From: Lachnospiraceae bacterium
GTDB taxonomy: Bacteria > Bacillota > Clostridia > Lachnospirales > Lachnospiraceae
Assembly: GCA_030524705.1 (NCBI GenBank)
Contig: JAUNGD010000013.1
Span: forward strand, 1 to 64,000
DNA length: 64,000 nt
Reading direction: 5' to 3'
This document shows positions 7,147 through 17,900 of the stretch, piece after piece. The notes beneath the pieces were generated by a model. The model was not told the DNA's origin. It did no database searches and saw only the letters and a program-made list of their open reading frames with translations. The position numbers were made by a program, and so were the translations under genes. Each line of letters starts with the position of its first letter. The stretch's first letter is position 1.

Positions 7147-10100
7147 CCAGAGCCATCCGTACATATCCCTCGCCGAGGCTTCCGAAGCTGGTGCCCGGAA
7201 CGCAGATTACGCCGGATCTTTCCATCAGTTCCATGGCAAACTCCTCTGAGTTCGTCCAGCCCTCCGGCAGCGGCGCCCACACAAACATCGTACCTTCGCT
7301 GTCCGGCACATTCCATCCAATCTCCCGGAGTCCGCCGCAAAGCGCACGGTTGCGCTCCTCGTACTCCCGGCACTGCTCCCGGACACCGTCAAAGGGGCCG
7401 GTAAGGGCCGCAATGGCGCCGTACTGTACCGGAAGAAACGTGCCGTAGTCAAACTGTGTACGCAGCGCCTTAAACTTCTGTATGATCTCCTCATTTCCGA
7501 TTGCAAAGGAAACCCGGGCTCCGGTGTAATTAAAGGTCTTAGAAAGCGAGTAAAATTCTACTCCTACATCCTTCGCTCCCTCATAGGAAAGGAAGGAACC
7601 GCCCTCTCTTCCGAATACGAGATCCGCATATGCATTGTCATGGAGAATCACAATATCGTATTTCTTTGCAAAGGCAATCAGCTCCTGATAAAACGCGTCG
7701 GGAGCCAGCTTGCAGCAGGGATTGCCGGGGTAGCTGACCACCATGAGCTTAGCCCTGCGGGCAACGTCCTCCGGGATTTCGTCAAGCTGCGGAAGGAACC
7801 CCTTTTCCGGGTACAGCGGATACTCCCAGAGCTCTGCGTCACAGAGCTGCGGGCCGATGCTGAAAATCGGATAGCCCGGATTCGGAACGAGAACAAGATC
7901 TCCGGGATTGCACAGCGCCCAGGTGATGTGGGTCATGCCCTCCTGGGAGCCGTACAGCGCCATGATCTCGCTGATCTTCAGGTCCAGGTCAAATCTTCTC
8001 TTGAAAAAGCCCTGGGCCGCTTCCAGAAGCTCCGGCAGCTCCACCAGCGCATACTTATAATTTTCCGGCTTTTTGGCCGCCTCGCTCACCGCATCCATGA
8101 TATACTGCGCCGGTTTGAAATCCGGCGTGCCGACGGAAAGATTATAAATTTTCTTTCCCTGCCCCTGCAATTCGTTTTTCTTTTCATTCAGCACCGCAAA
8201 AATGCCTGCCTCAATCTGCTCTGCTTTATCCGAAAACCGGTTCTTCATTTTCTCTGTCTCCTTTATATTTGTTTCTTCTTTTGACTCCTCCCGAAACCAT
8301 TCTGGGTGCCTGTTCTCCAAAGCGCCTGACAGCATATACAAAAGTACGCAGATCAGGCTGAGCAGACTTCCCAGCCACAGGCCCGGGGGCGTATATTTCA
8401 TTTTGACGGTATGGCTTCCCGCTGTCACGTTCAGGCCGGTCAGCGCCTCCCCGATGGAAAAGTATTCCGTCTCTTTTCCATCTACGGTAATCCTCCAGCC
8501 CTCGTCATAGGGAATCGTCAGCAGCAGCGTACCGTCCTCCTTCGCCTCAAGGCTTCCGCTGACGGTGTTGCCCTCCACCTTCACATCCGTGAGCTGGCTT
8601 TCCGAAAGCTTGTCGACCACCTTCTGATATGCATCGTTGGCGCATGTATAGACCTGGGCCTCCACCGTGCTCTGATTATCCTTTAGAGTTACCGTAAAAT
8701 CGGCCATATCGTTTTCTGCGGAGCCATTGATCACATACAAGTGATCCGTGTAATCGTCATAGGATTTTGTATATTCCGGCGTATTCAGGGAAATACCCGC
8801 CACCCTCGTATCAATGCACAGGTAGACCTGCTTATTCTCCGGGATCTTAATGCCGTAGTTCTGGCCGTCCTCCATGTCAATGCGGCGGTCCAGCACATAG
8901 ATCGGCTCCAGCCCCGTGGCAAGCTCCACGAAGCTGTTCTGCACCAGCAGCGGCTCTCCGGCCTCAATATCCCAGTTTACGATGGAGTCCTTTACCATAA
9001 AGCCCAGGGAAAGTGCCTGATCATTTTTGTACAGTGCCAGTTCTCCGTCCTCGGCCACCCGGTCAAACTGATACATTGTCCTCGCCACCTTCGAGGGCGA
9101 AGCCACGTACCGGATCCCCAGCACATCATTCATCAGCTTCGTCACGCCGAGATATCCGTTTTTGTTCGTGCGGGCCTCAATTCCAAGCCGGTCGCAGAAA
9201 TTAATCACGGACTCCCGCATCGTGGAGTTGAACATGACCATGCTGTTGCCTCCGACGTACATCGTCACGTTCCGCATCCGCTGACGGTCCACCTCGCTGC
9301 GGAAAAACTCATCGTCTTTCTGAGTATCCATCAGCGCCTGATAAGACTTCTGATCCGCAATATAAATGCTTCTGGTCACGCCGCCGTTGCAGGTAATCCC
9401 GTAGATCGCATTGGCAGAAAGCTCCACCAGCATCACCGCCGAGACAATACCGTAATATACGGAACGCTTCATATCCAGGGCAAAACGCCCCAATAACAGC
9501 AATCCGAAATACAGAACCAAAATTCCCAGCGAAATAAAATATATAAACGGCTCAATCTCCCCGTCTCCCTTCAGAAAACAGAAAAGGATAAAGCCCGCCG
9601 GCACCGCCACCGAAAACAGCAGCTCCACAATATGAAAGCTTCGGATATGCCCCAGCGCATCGTACGCCATCACCAGAAGCACCGCAATGTAGATAAAGGC
9701 AAACCGGTTCGGAAGCCCGTTCTGCACATGGAAGCCATGCCAGATATAATTCAGCATATTAAAGGAAAAGCTAAGCAGCAGCAGCGCGCACAGCCCGTAA
9801 TGAGCCAGCCTTTCTCTCAAGCAGATTTTCCGGTCAAGCAGATACAGGACCGCCGCTAGAACTGTCAGGATACCGCAGTACGCATTCAGCCCCACCTGGG
9901 AATTTGAAATATTCACCGGCTCCAGAAAAGCCAGATGATTTTCCAGCAGCTGTGCAAGGCTCTCATAGAATTTAACCGCCGCCGGGAAGGTATTTCCCTG
10001 CATCGACTCCGAGGTTCCCAGCCCCAGAAACGCCGGAACCAGCACCAGGGCCGCCATGCCTCCTGCCAGCAGCGCATACCAGCCAAAGGTAAGACAGCTC

Positions 10101-11212
10101 CTGCCCACACGCTTCCAGGTGATCCCTTCCTGGGAAATCCAGCGCACCAGGAAATACAGGCAGGAAAAAATGCACAGCATAAAGCCGATATAATAATTGC
10201 ACCACAGGCCATAGAACAGGGACAGCCCGAACAGCCGGCCGCTCTTTCCCTCAGTGATACGCTCAATCCCCATCATGATAAGCGGCAGCATTGCTACGCT
10301 GTCCAGCCACATCAGATTGAAATAGTAGCCGATCACAAAATTGCTCAGACCATAGGCCATACCGAAAACCACCGGAAGAAACTGCCTCCGGGAATCTCTC
10401 TTGTGCAGATACCAGGAAAAGCATCCGCTGCACAGCCCGATTTTCAAAAGGATCATGAGATCCATAAAATCGCAGACATTTTCTTTGGGAATAAAGGCCA
10501 TCAGAAAATTAAGCGGGCTTGCCATATAATATGCGTATGTGGACCAAAAGTTATAGCCCAGTCCGCCGGAAAACGAATACAAGAAGGATTCGCTGTTTGC
10601 CAGCTTTTCATGGAAATCCGTGTAAAAAGGAAGATACTGGTGCAGGGAGTCAATGATCAGCACCGTCTTGTCTCCGAAGGGCCACACGCCGAGGCATGCA
10701 AAGCCGATCCCGGCCACCAGCACGGAGAGGAAAAATCCCGCCGCAAAAAATTTTCTGGAGCGTTTTTTCTCCAGACGCAGCTCTTCCTCCCGTTCTGCAG
10801 CAGCATCCTCATCCTTAAACACAATGAAGCGGCTGATCAGATAGTTGAGGATCATGATCACTACCTGAATCAGCAGCTTTGCGATCATATCATCCAGGCC
10901 CCAGATACAGCTCAGCAGGATGACCCCCAGCACCTCCACCACCATCGTCCCCAGACGCATTCCGATGAAGCTTCCCGCCTCCTTCAGAAAGGCCCGGAGG
11001 GATTCGGTCTGATGTTCAAAGACAAAAAGCTTGTTCACCACATAAGCAAACAGTATCGCGATCAGTATTGCGACCGTGTTGGCCGCCGTAATGTCCATGC
11101 CCAGCAGCCGGGTAAGTCCGTAATAGGAGCCAAGATTGACCAGGGTGGAACATCCTCCGAAAAAGATGTAACGCACCGCCTGGCTGTTCCATATTTTTAT
11201 TATTTTCTTCAT
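7082..11212 (-). CDS. GtrA-YfhO-aminotransferase three-part fusion
   Basis: One uninterrupted frame of 1376 residues. Residues 1-130 form a GtrA-like domain with four membrane segments (polyprenyl-linked sugar flippase family). Residues 150-970 match the YfhO family of large GT-C-like membrane proteins, implicated in glycosylating lipoteichoic acid or other surface polymers. From residue 989 comes a complete class I/II PLP aminotransferase resembling LL-diaminopimelate or alanine aminotransferases, with PGNP and the PLP lysine in SLSKTFNYTG (residue 237 of that domain). I start at the ATG at 11212, which overlaps the addA stop as ATGA. The join carries a full ribosome site and ATG at 8248, so a separate 388-residue aminotransferase is probably also made. 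No sequencing error is needed to explain the join, though a lost stop codon is likely. Confidence 0.8.
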   Translation of the reverse strand: MKKIIKIWNSQAVRYIFFGGCSTLVNLGSYYGLTRLLGMDITAANTVAILIAILFAYVVNKLFVFEHQTESLRAFLKEAGSFIGMRLGTMVVEVLGVILLSCIWGLDDMIAKLLIQVVIMILNYLISRFIVFKDEDAAAEREEELRLEKKRSRKFFAAGFFLSVLVAGIGFACLGVWPFGDKTVLIIDSLHQYLPFYTDFHEKLANSESFLYSFSGGLGYNFWSTYAYYMASPLNFLMAFIPKENVCDFMDLMILLKIGLCSGCFSWYLHKRDSRRQFLPVVFGMAYGLSNFVIGYYFNLMWLDSVAMLPLIMMGIERITEGKSGRLFGLSLFYGLWCNYYIGFMLCIFSCLYFLVRWISQEGITWKRVGRSCLTFGWYALLAGGMAALVLVPAFLGLGTSESMQGNTFPAAVKFYESLAQLLENHLAFLEPVNISNSQVGLNAYCGILTVLAAVLYLLDRKICLRERLAHYGLCALLLLSFSFNMLNYIWHGFHVQNGLPNRFAFIYIAVLLVMAYDALGHIRSFHIVELLFSVAVPAGFILFCFLKGDGEIEPFIYFISLGILVLYFGLLLLGRFALDMKRSVYYGIVSAVMLVELSANAIYGITCNGGVTRSIYIADQKSYQALMDTQKDDEFFRSEVDRQRMRNVTMYVGGNSMVMFNSTMRESVINFCDRLGIEARTNKNGYLGVTKLMNDVLGIRYVASPSKVARTMYQFDRVAEDGELALYKNDQALSLGFMVKDSIVNWDIEAGEPLLVQNSFVELATGLEPIYVLDRRIDMEDGQNYGIKIPENKQVYLCIDTRVAGISLNTPEYTKSYDDYTDHLYVINGSAENDMADFTVTLKDNQSTVEAQVYTCANDAYQKVVDKLSESQLTDVKVEGNTVSGSLEAKEDGTLLLTIPYDEGWRITVDGKETEYFSIGEALTGLNVTAGSHTVKMKYTPPGLWLGSLLSLICVLLYMLSGALENRHPEWFREESKEETNIKETEKMKNRFSDKAEQIEAGIFAVLNEKKNELQGQGKKIYNLSVGTPDFKPAQYIMDAVSEAAKKPENYKYALVELPELLEAAQGFFKRRFDLDLKISEIMALYGSQEGMTHITWALCNPGDLVLVPNPGYPIFSIGPQLCDAELWEYPLYPEKGFLPQLDEIPEDVARRAKLMVVSYPGNPCCKLAPDAFYQELIAFAKKYDIVILHDNAYADLVFGREGGSFLSYEGAKDVGVEFYSLSKTFNYTGARVSFAIGNEEIIQKFKALRTQFDYGTFLPVQYGAIAALTGPFDGVREQCREYEERNRALCGGLREIGWNVPDSEGTMFVWAPLPEGWTNSEEFAMELMERSGVICVPGTSFGSLGEGYVRMALVLPPEGLREAVESIRQSGILQ
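8246..8263 (-). promoter_or_regulatory. Internal ribosome binding site for the aminotransferase
   Basis: On the minus strand AAAGGAG stands nine bases before an ATG at 8248 that begins MKNRFSDKAEQIEAG, the usual N-terminus of this aminotransferase type. In the fusion frame the site is translated as part of the linker NIKETEK. Its preservation suggests that the two genes were separate and that the intervening stop codon was lost. Confidence 0.75.
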
Positions 11213-14200
11213 AATACAATGTCCCTTCCCAGGTGGAACGAATAAATAATCCGATCCTTCACTTCGCATCCCGTCAGCCGCTTCAGCGCCAGCGCATAGT
11301 AATCAAGCTGCGCCCGGTACTTATCTGTCAGCTCCCGGGGATGCTTCACCCGGTCTGTTTTATAATCCAGGACAGTAATCTGTCCGTCCTCGAAAAAGTA
11401 TGCGTCAATGATTCCCTGTACCAGCACCGTCTCCCGGGGATCCCACCCGCTTCGGATCGTATCGGCCGGAACTCCCAGCACAAAGGGGCGCTCCCGAAAA
11501 AGCATTCCTGCCAGGGCCGCCCGCTCCATCCGCTTCCCGCTTTCGGTCTGCAGAAAGCTCCGTACGTCCTCCAGACAGAGCACCGCGCCTTCCTCTTCGG
11601 ACATTTTACCACAAGTTATCAGTTCTTCCAACTGTAATTCCAACTCATCTTTTCTGGAATAATCAAGATTTTCCATGAAAGTATGATAAACCGTACCCCG
11701 GGCAGCCCCGGAAATCGCCTCTTTTTCCTCCCGGAATGCGGGAAGCAGCGGGATGACCGTCTCCGGCCGGTACAGCTCCTGAGCGTCCTCCTCTTCGGGC
11801 ATGCGGGAGAGCTTTTTCAGCTCCGAAACCGACAGCTTTCCGATGATCTCCCGGTTCTTTTCGTAGGGGTATGCCGAATGGAAAACGCGGTCCAGATATT
11901 CCCTTGCCTCTTTATCGTAGCATATATCCGTATCCAAGTTCAAAAGCTCAGAGAGCCGCAGGGCTTCGTCGCTCCTCTCCTGCAGGTCGGCCTGCTCATT
12001 TTCAGAGGAAGAGACAAGCCGCATACAGAAGGGCAAAATACTTTCCCGTTCTGCCGCACCGTTCGGAATTGCCGCATCGCTGCTGTACCGGATCACGTCG
12101 CTGCCGTCTATGCCGGCTTCCACAAAGAGTTCCTCCGCCGCCGGACTGTGCAGCAGGGCAGGAACCACCCAGTCAAGATACGTGGATGCCCCGACGAGCC
12201 GGGAGTACGGCAATTCCCCGCCCCAGTGCATCGCCGCCGTTTTCCATTTATTGATCTTTTCCTCCGCATCCGGCACAGCTCCGGTCAGGATCAGCTTTTC
12301 CTTTGCCCTGGTCAAAGCGACGTAAAGCACCCGAAGCTCCTCTCCGAGATTCTCTGAAAAGGTCTTTTGCTGTATCGCCTTCTTCAAAAGCGTCGTCTGC
12401 CTCGTTCTCTGTTCCGTATCTACGTAATCACAGGCAATGCCGAATTCGGGATGCATGACGACCTTGCTGCGGATGTCCGACTCGTTGAACTGCTTCCCCA
12501 TACCGCTGACAAAGACGATGGGAAATTCCAGCCCCTTGCTTTTGTGGATGCTCATGATCCGCACCGTGTCCGCCGCCTCCGAGCCGACATTGGCCTCGCC
12601 GTAATCCACCTCGTATTTTTTCAGATTTTCTATATACCGGACAAAATGGTACAGCCCCCGATAGCTGGTAGCCTCATACGCAATGGCCTTTTCCACCAGC
12701 ATATCAAGATTGGCCTTTCTCTGCTCTCCCGCCGGAAGCGCTTCCGCATACGCGCCGTAGCCCGTCACCTCCAGAAGCTCCCAGATCAGCAGATGCACCG
12801 GTGTGTGGCTGCATTTGCTCCTCAGCCCTTCAAACGTCCCGAAAAACTGCTCCAGCTTTTCCCGCAGCGCCTCGTCCTTCCCTTCCATGCGGTATTCCTG
12901 GCAGCAGTCATAAAAATAGCGCTGCTCCGAAGAGCTCCGTATTTTGGCAAGCTCCTCATCACAGATCCCACCGATGGCGCTGCGCAGAACCGCGGCCAGG
13001 GGAATATCCTGCACCGGATTGTCCAGTATGCTGAGATAGGAAAGCACAACTCTGATCTCTGTTGCCGAAAAATATCCCTTCTGCGAGCCCGTAAAGCAGG
13101 GAATCCCCATGTCTCCCAATACCTCGCCGAAGGTATCGGCCCAGCCGCTGACGGTGCGGAGCAGGATCACGATATCGCTGTACCTGGCCGGACGGTAGGT
13201 CTGCGCCTCTTTGTCCCAGATCAGCTCTTGTCCGACGATCTCCTGTATCCGCTTTCCCACCAGCCGGGCCTCCTCCTGCTGCCGGGCCTGACCGTCAGCC
13301 TCCAGAAGCAGAAACTCTGTTTTCAAAAAATCACAGCCATTTTGAGATTCCGTCTCATCCTTTTCGTTCTGTCCGCCGGATTCCTGCACCGGATACGGCG
13401 CGAACTGCGCTCCGGGATACAGCGCCGCGTCTTTATCGTATACGATTCCCCCCAGATTCTCTGTCATAATCTGACGGAAAATGTAGTTCACGCTCTGCAG
13501 AACTTCCCCGCGGCTCCGAAAATTCCGGTGCAGGTCAATTCTGCAGGCAGCTTCATTTGCCTCCCGGTACGCTTTGTATTTCTCCATAAACAGCTCCGGC
13601 CTCGCCAGGCGGAAGCGGTATATACTCTGCTTTACATCCCCCACCATGAACAGATTATGCGCGCCGCAGCCTCTTCCGCTGACGCTTTGAAGGATCAGCT
13701 CCTGTACCAGGTTGCTGTCCTGATACTCATCTATCATGATTTCTTCAAAGCTCTCCGCGTATTCTCTGGCCGCCGCGGTGGGAATGTTCTCTCCTTCTTT
13801 TCGCTCCACAAGGGCCTGCAGCGCCAAATGCTCCAGATCTCCGAAATCCAGAATATTCTTTTCTGCCTTCTTTGCCTCCAGACGCTCCATGAAATCTTCC
13901 GTCAATCTGGTCAAAACCTGAACGGAAGCACCGCTGTCTTCCAGCTCCTGCTTTAGCACCCCGGGCCTGTCAAAATAATATCGCTGCCGGAGTCCTGCCA
14001 CCGTATCCTTGATATCGCCGCGCATTCCCTGAACCTGAAGCTTTTTCTCCTCTGAAATACTCTCATCCTTCTTCGCTGACAGTCTCGCCCAGGGCTTCAT
14101 ATCCCGAAACAGCCGGGCATAGGAGGAATAATCCTTCCCCTGACACAGCTCCTCCAGGGTCTCAAGGTCCGATTGCAGCGCCTTCACATACGGGTACGGA

Positions 14201-14919
14201 CCGTCCGGCTCTTCTGCAATGCGGATCGCCTCGAGAATCTGCTCCCTGGTGTCCGAGAGAATTTTTGCCGTATCTTCTATTATATAACGCAGCCATTCCA
14301 GCGGATCGCCCTCCGCACCGCCGTATGCCTCCCGGCAGCTCTGCAGCCATTCCCGGGGCCACGGCTGCCCCAGCGCAAAGTGATACAGGGCGAGAACCGT
14401 CTCCTCCACTATACGGTCGCTTTTTCCCGTGGCAAAACACTCCAGAAACTGCCGGAATCCCTCGTCCTGCCGCTCGTATGCAGCCTCCACCGTCTCCTGT
14501 ACCGCTTCCTGCTCCAGCAAAATGACCTCGCCCTCATCGGCCACCCGGAAGGAAGGGTCAATCCCCACCAGCTGGAAATGATTCCGCAGTACATGCAGAC
14601 AGAAACTGTGAATTGTGGTAATTTTCGCATTGTGAACCAGGACAAGCTGACGCTGCAGATGTACATTTTCCGGCTCCTCCTCCGCGCGCTTTTCCAAAGC
14701 GTCCCGAATACGCTCCCGCATCTCCGCCGCCGCAGCGTTCGTAAAGGTCACCACAAGAAGCCGGTCAATGTCCACAGGCTTGGTTTCATCCGTAATCATA
14801 GACAGAATCCGTGCCACCAGCACCGCGGTCTTACCGGAACCCGCCGCCGCTGAAACGAGAATATTGCGTTCCCGCGTATCAATCACCCTCTGCTGTTCCT
14901 CCGTCCACTTTACTGCCAT
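11209..14919 (-). CDS. addA: ATP-dependent helicase/nuclease subunit A
   Basis: 1236-residue AddA, the UvrD-type helicase and nuclease subunit of the AddAB complex, which resects double-strand breaks and pauses at Chi for RecA loading. Walker A is AAAGSGKT at residues 24-31, followed by FTNAAAAEMRERI; Walker B is IMIDEYQDSN near residue 395; helicase motifs RIMSIHKSKGLEFPIVF and VLYVALTRAKEKL follow. The C-terminal nuclease motif is LDYKTDRV. It begins 18 bp after addB and ends by overlapping the start of the GtrA-YfhO gene by four bases. Confidence 0.97.
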   Translation of the reverse strand: MAVKWTEEQQRVIDTRERNILVSAAAGSGKTAVLVARILSMITDETKPVDIDRLLVVTFTNAAAAEMRERIRDALEKRAEEEPENVHLQRQLVLVHNAKITTIHSFCLHVLRNHFQLVGIDPSFRVADEGEVILLEQEAVQETVEAAYERQDEGFRQFLECFATGKSDRIVEETVLALYHFALGQPWPREWLQSCREAYGGAEGDPLEWLRYIIEDTAKILSDTREQILEAIRIAEEPDGPYPYVKALQSDLETLEELCQGKDYSSYARLFRDMKPWARLSAKKDESISEEKKLQVQGMRGDIKDTVAGLRQRYYFDRPGVLKQELEDSGASVQVLTRLTEDFMERLEAKKAEKNILDFGDLEHLALQALVERKEGENIPTAAAREYAESFEEIMIDEYQDSNLVQELILQSVSGRGCGAHNLFMVGDVKQSIYRFRLARPELFMEKYKAYREANEAACRIDLHRNFRSRGEVLQSVNYIFRQIMTENLGGIVYDKDAALYPGAQFAPYPVQESGGQNEKDETESQNGCDFLKTEFLLLEADGQARQQEEARLVGKRIQEIVGQELIWDKEAQTYRPARYSDIVILLRTVSGWADTFGEVLGDMGIPCFTGSQKGYFSATEIRVVLSYLSILDNPVQDIPLAAVLRSAIGGICDEELAKIRSSSEQRYFYDCCQEYRMEGKDEALREKLEQFFGTFEGLRSKCSHTPVHLLIWELLEVTGYGAYAEALPAGEQRKANLDMLVEKAIAYEATSYRGLYHFVRYIENLKKYEVDYGEANVGSEAADTVRIMSIHKSKGLEFPIVFVSGMGKQFNESDIRSKVVMHPEFGIACDYVDTEQRTRQTTLLKKAIQQKTFSENLGEELRVLYVALTRAKEKLILTGAVPDAEEKINKWKTAAMHWGGELPYSRLVGASTYLDWVVPALLHSPAAEELFVEAGIDGSDVIRYSSDAAIPNGAAERESILPFCMRLVSSSENEQADLQERSDEALRLSELLNLDTDICYDKEAREYLDRVFHSAYPYEKNREIIGKLSVSELKKLSRMPEEEDAQELYRPETVIPLLPAFREEKEAISGAARGTVYHTFMENLDYSRKDELELQLEELITCGKMSEEEGAVLCLEDVRSFLQTESGKRMERAALAGMLFRERPFVLGVPADTIRSGWDPRETVLVQGIIDAYFFEDGQITVLDYKTDRVKHPRELTDKYRAQLDYYALALKRLTGCEVKDRIIYSFHLGRDIVL

Positions 14920-14937
14920 ATCTTCCTCCGCTAAAAA

Positions 14938-17900
14938 TCATATGTCATTTCTGTCTTCCGGGTTTTCCTGAGATTCCCCGGCAATGTTCTTCCATACCTC
15001 TGCCCTGGTCAGCTCCGGCTCCCGCCTCCGGCACATGCCCGGAATCCTTTTATCAAAGCCGCAGACGTCGGAATACTCACAGTAGTCGCAGGCGCTGTGG
15101 TTCCGGTCTGCAAACGGGCTGGCCTCAATAGCCCCCGCCAGAATCTGTCCCGCCATGACCTCCAGCTTTTTGGCGACAAAACCCGAAAGCTGCTCAAACT
15201 GCTGCGTTGTAACCGCGCTGGAGGAGACCTTCAGCGTACCGTCCTTTTTCAGCCCCGCAGGAATGACCAGGGAATCTCCGCTGATATTCCGGTCCAGCAG
15301 CCGCAGGATCTCTCCGTCTCCGTTCAGCACGCCGTCCGGCCGCAGCTTTTTCAAAAGCTTCTCCCGCGTCTGTTCCCCAGAATCCTCCGCTTCCTTTTCC
15401 AGAACAGGATCCTCCAGATGGTAATAAAAGATCCCCGCCGGAACGATCTTTTTGTTCCGGTGCAGCCTGCGCTCCATCTCCAGGGCGGCATTCAGATACA
15501 CCACCAGCTGAAGCTGAAGCCCGTAATACAGGGATACCGGATCAAACTTCGTAGTCCCCGACTTATAATCTATAATTTTCACATATACCGTATCCTCTGT
15601 CTCCGCCGTGTCAATGCGGTCGATCCGTCCCTGCAGACGGATCCTGCCGTTTTTCCCGAACCGCACGTTGACCGCCTCCAGATCCCCGGCGTCTGCAAAG
15701 GATACCTCGAAGCCGGAGGGCCGGAAGCTTCCCGCCTGAAGCTGCTGGTGAAGCGCCCATATCGTCCGGCACAAAATCCGTTTTACGCGGCAGATCGTAT
15801 ATTCCTCCCGGGCGCTTCCGTGTAGCACGCCCGCTCCGTATTCCCGGGACACCTCATCGACGCACTCCTCAATGAGGATATTCTGCTCCTCCTGAGCCAT
15901 TTCCCGCCAGTCAATTCCATCCTTCTGGAGCCTCCTGGAAAACAGCTCCATGGCACGGTGAAAAATAATGCCGAGATCCGCCGCCTTCACGCCATACAGC
16001 TCTCTTTGGGAAAGACGCAGCCCATAGGAAGCAAAATGTGCAAATGCACAGGCCGCAAACTGCTCCAGCCTCGTAACGCTGTTCGTCATGACCTCTCCAT
16101 ACAGCTCCTTGGAAGTCTGATAGGTCAGCTGCCCCCGCAGCCCCCGGATAAATGCCGCCCGCACCAGCTCCTGTACCCTGCTGCGGTACAGGGAATCCTG
16201 CAGATACATTCCGTACAGCTCCATCCAGGCCGGATTTTCCTCCCCGGCCCGAATCCCCTGCAGCCCCTTCGTCAGATACAAAAGACCGTTTTTTCTGGAG
16301 GTCACCTGATCGAGGGAAGTTCCTGTTTCCTGTTCCTGCACCACCGGGATCTGCGGAAAAAGCTTTCCAATGACAGATACCAGATACGAGGGCCGCATGG
16401 CGGTACCGTCGCCGCTGCTGCTGCACCAGGACAGATACAGACGCTGGCTGGGCTTCGTCAGGTTCTGGTACAGATAAAATCTCTGAATATAGCTGTTCTC
16501 TCTGGCCGAGGGAGCCAGCTCAATACCGGTCTTCTGAAGGATTTCCCGCTCCATATCCGAGACGATCCCTCCGCCCTCTCCCCGGGCCGGCACCCAGCCG
16601 TCATTCAATCCAAGGAAAAACAGCACCTTTACATGCGCCAGCCTCGACCGCTCGATGTCTCCCACCTGCACCTGATCAATGCCCGGCGGAATGATGCCGA
16701 CGCTGGCCTCCGCGAAGCCTGCGTCCAGAATCTCTCCGAATTCCTGACCGCTCATTTTCTCGTCTCCCAGAAGATCCACCATCTCATCCAGAAGTGCGAT
16801 CAGTATACTGTAAATCTGTGCGTATTCCCGGGCCTCCTCCCGAAAGCCCTCCTGCAGCAGCGCAATTTCCCGATCCTTAAGCTGCTGCTGGATCTGGCAA
16901 TCCTCCAGCAGAATACAAAGAGCATCCGCATACTGCCGCAGCGCCTGGTCCTTTTGACGCATTTTTTCCGCAAAGGGCAGTATATGCACAATAGCCTTTT
17001 CCCTGCATGCATTGCAGAAGATCAGTTCCTCCGGCGTCATTCTGCCGGGAAGATACGTCCACTCCCGCTCCCACATACCCCGGCCGCGGATTCCCGCCGC
17101 CAGCACGTAATTCTCCAGCCGGTCAATCTCATTCGCCTCCAGTCCCGCCATCCCGGTACGCAGAAAACGGAAAACCGTCTCATAGGAGAAATCCTTCTCT
17201 GCGGTCAAAAGAGCGCCCCGGATAAATTCCAGACACGGATTCAGCAGAATATGTCTCGTCTCATCAAGGAAGGCCGGCACCTCATACATCGGGAAAATTT
17301 TTTTCACATAATGATCATAGGAGCTCATGTTTCCGGTAATCACGGCAATCTCCTGATACCGGTAGCCCTGCTCCCTCACCAGACGGCAGATCGTCCGGGC
17401 CGCAAAATGTACCTCCTCCGCCGGAGCCGCAGAAACATGAAGGGATATTTCTTCCTCTCTATTCTGCAATGCTTTTTCCGGCGGTCTTGAAAAAGCGGTC
17501 CTGCGCCTGCGGAAAAGATTCTGTTCCAAATGAAACAGCTCGCCTCCCGGACGGAACCGCGGCAGACCGTTCCTGCCCAAAAGAACCGGCTCCTGTATCA
17601 TATTTGTTTCGCCTTCATCCGATTCTTGCAATCCCGCGCCTTCTGCACCTCTTCGCCTTGACGCGCGCTGCGCCGCCTCCGTCACGCTTCGGATCAGCTT
17701 TTTGCTGGGGGCAAACAGCTCGTGCTCCTGTATCTCCCCGTAAAAGGATTCCCGGGCGTCTATGGTCACCGTCATCCATATCTGAGGGCAGATGGTCAGA
17801 AGTTCCTCCAGCACATTCAGCTGAGACGGCGTAAATCCGGCAAATCCGTCAAAGGCCAGCGTACTGTTTTTCAAAAGCTCCGAGGTCCCGGCCACACGGC

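Noticed and set aside
9935-11245. 436-codon plus-strand frame opposite the GtrA-YfhO region
   Set aside because: Rich in His and Gln as expected for the antisense of membrane-protein codons; no protein family and no ribosome site.
11683-17490. Long plus-strand frames (up to about 530 codons) opposite addA and addB
   Set aside because: They lack ribosome sites and family similarity and lie exactly opposite well-supported genes; their length follows from the codon composition of the real genes.
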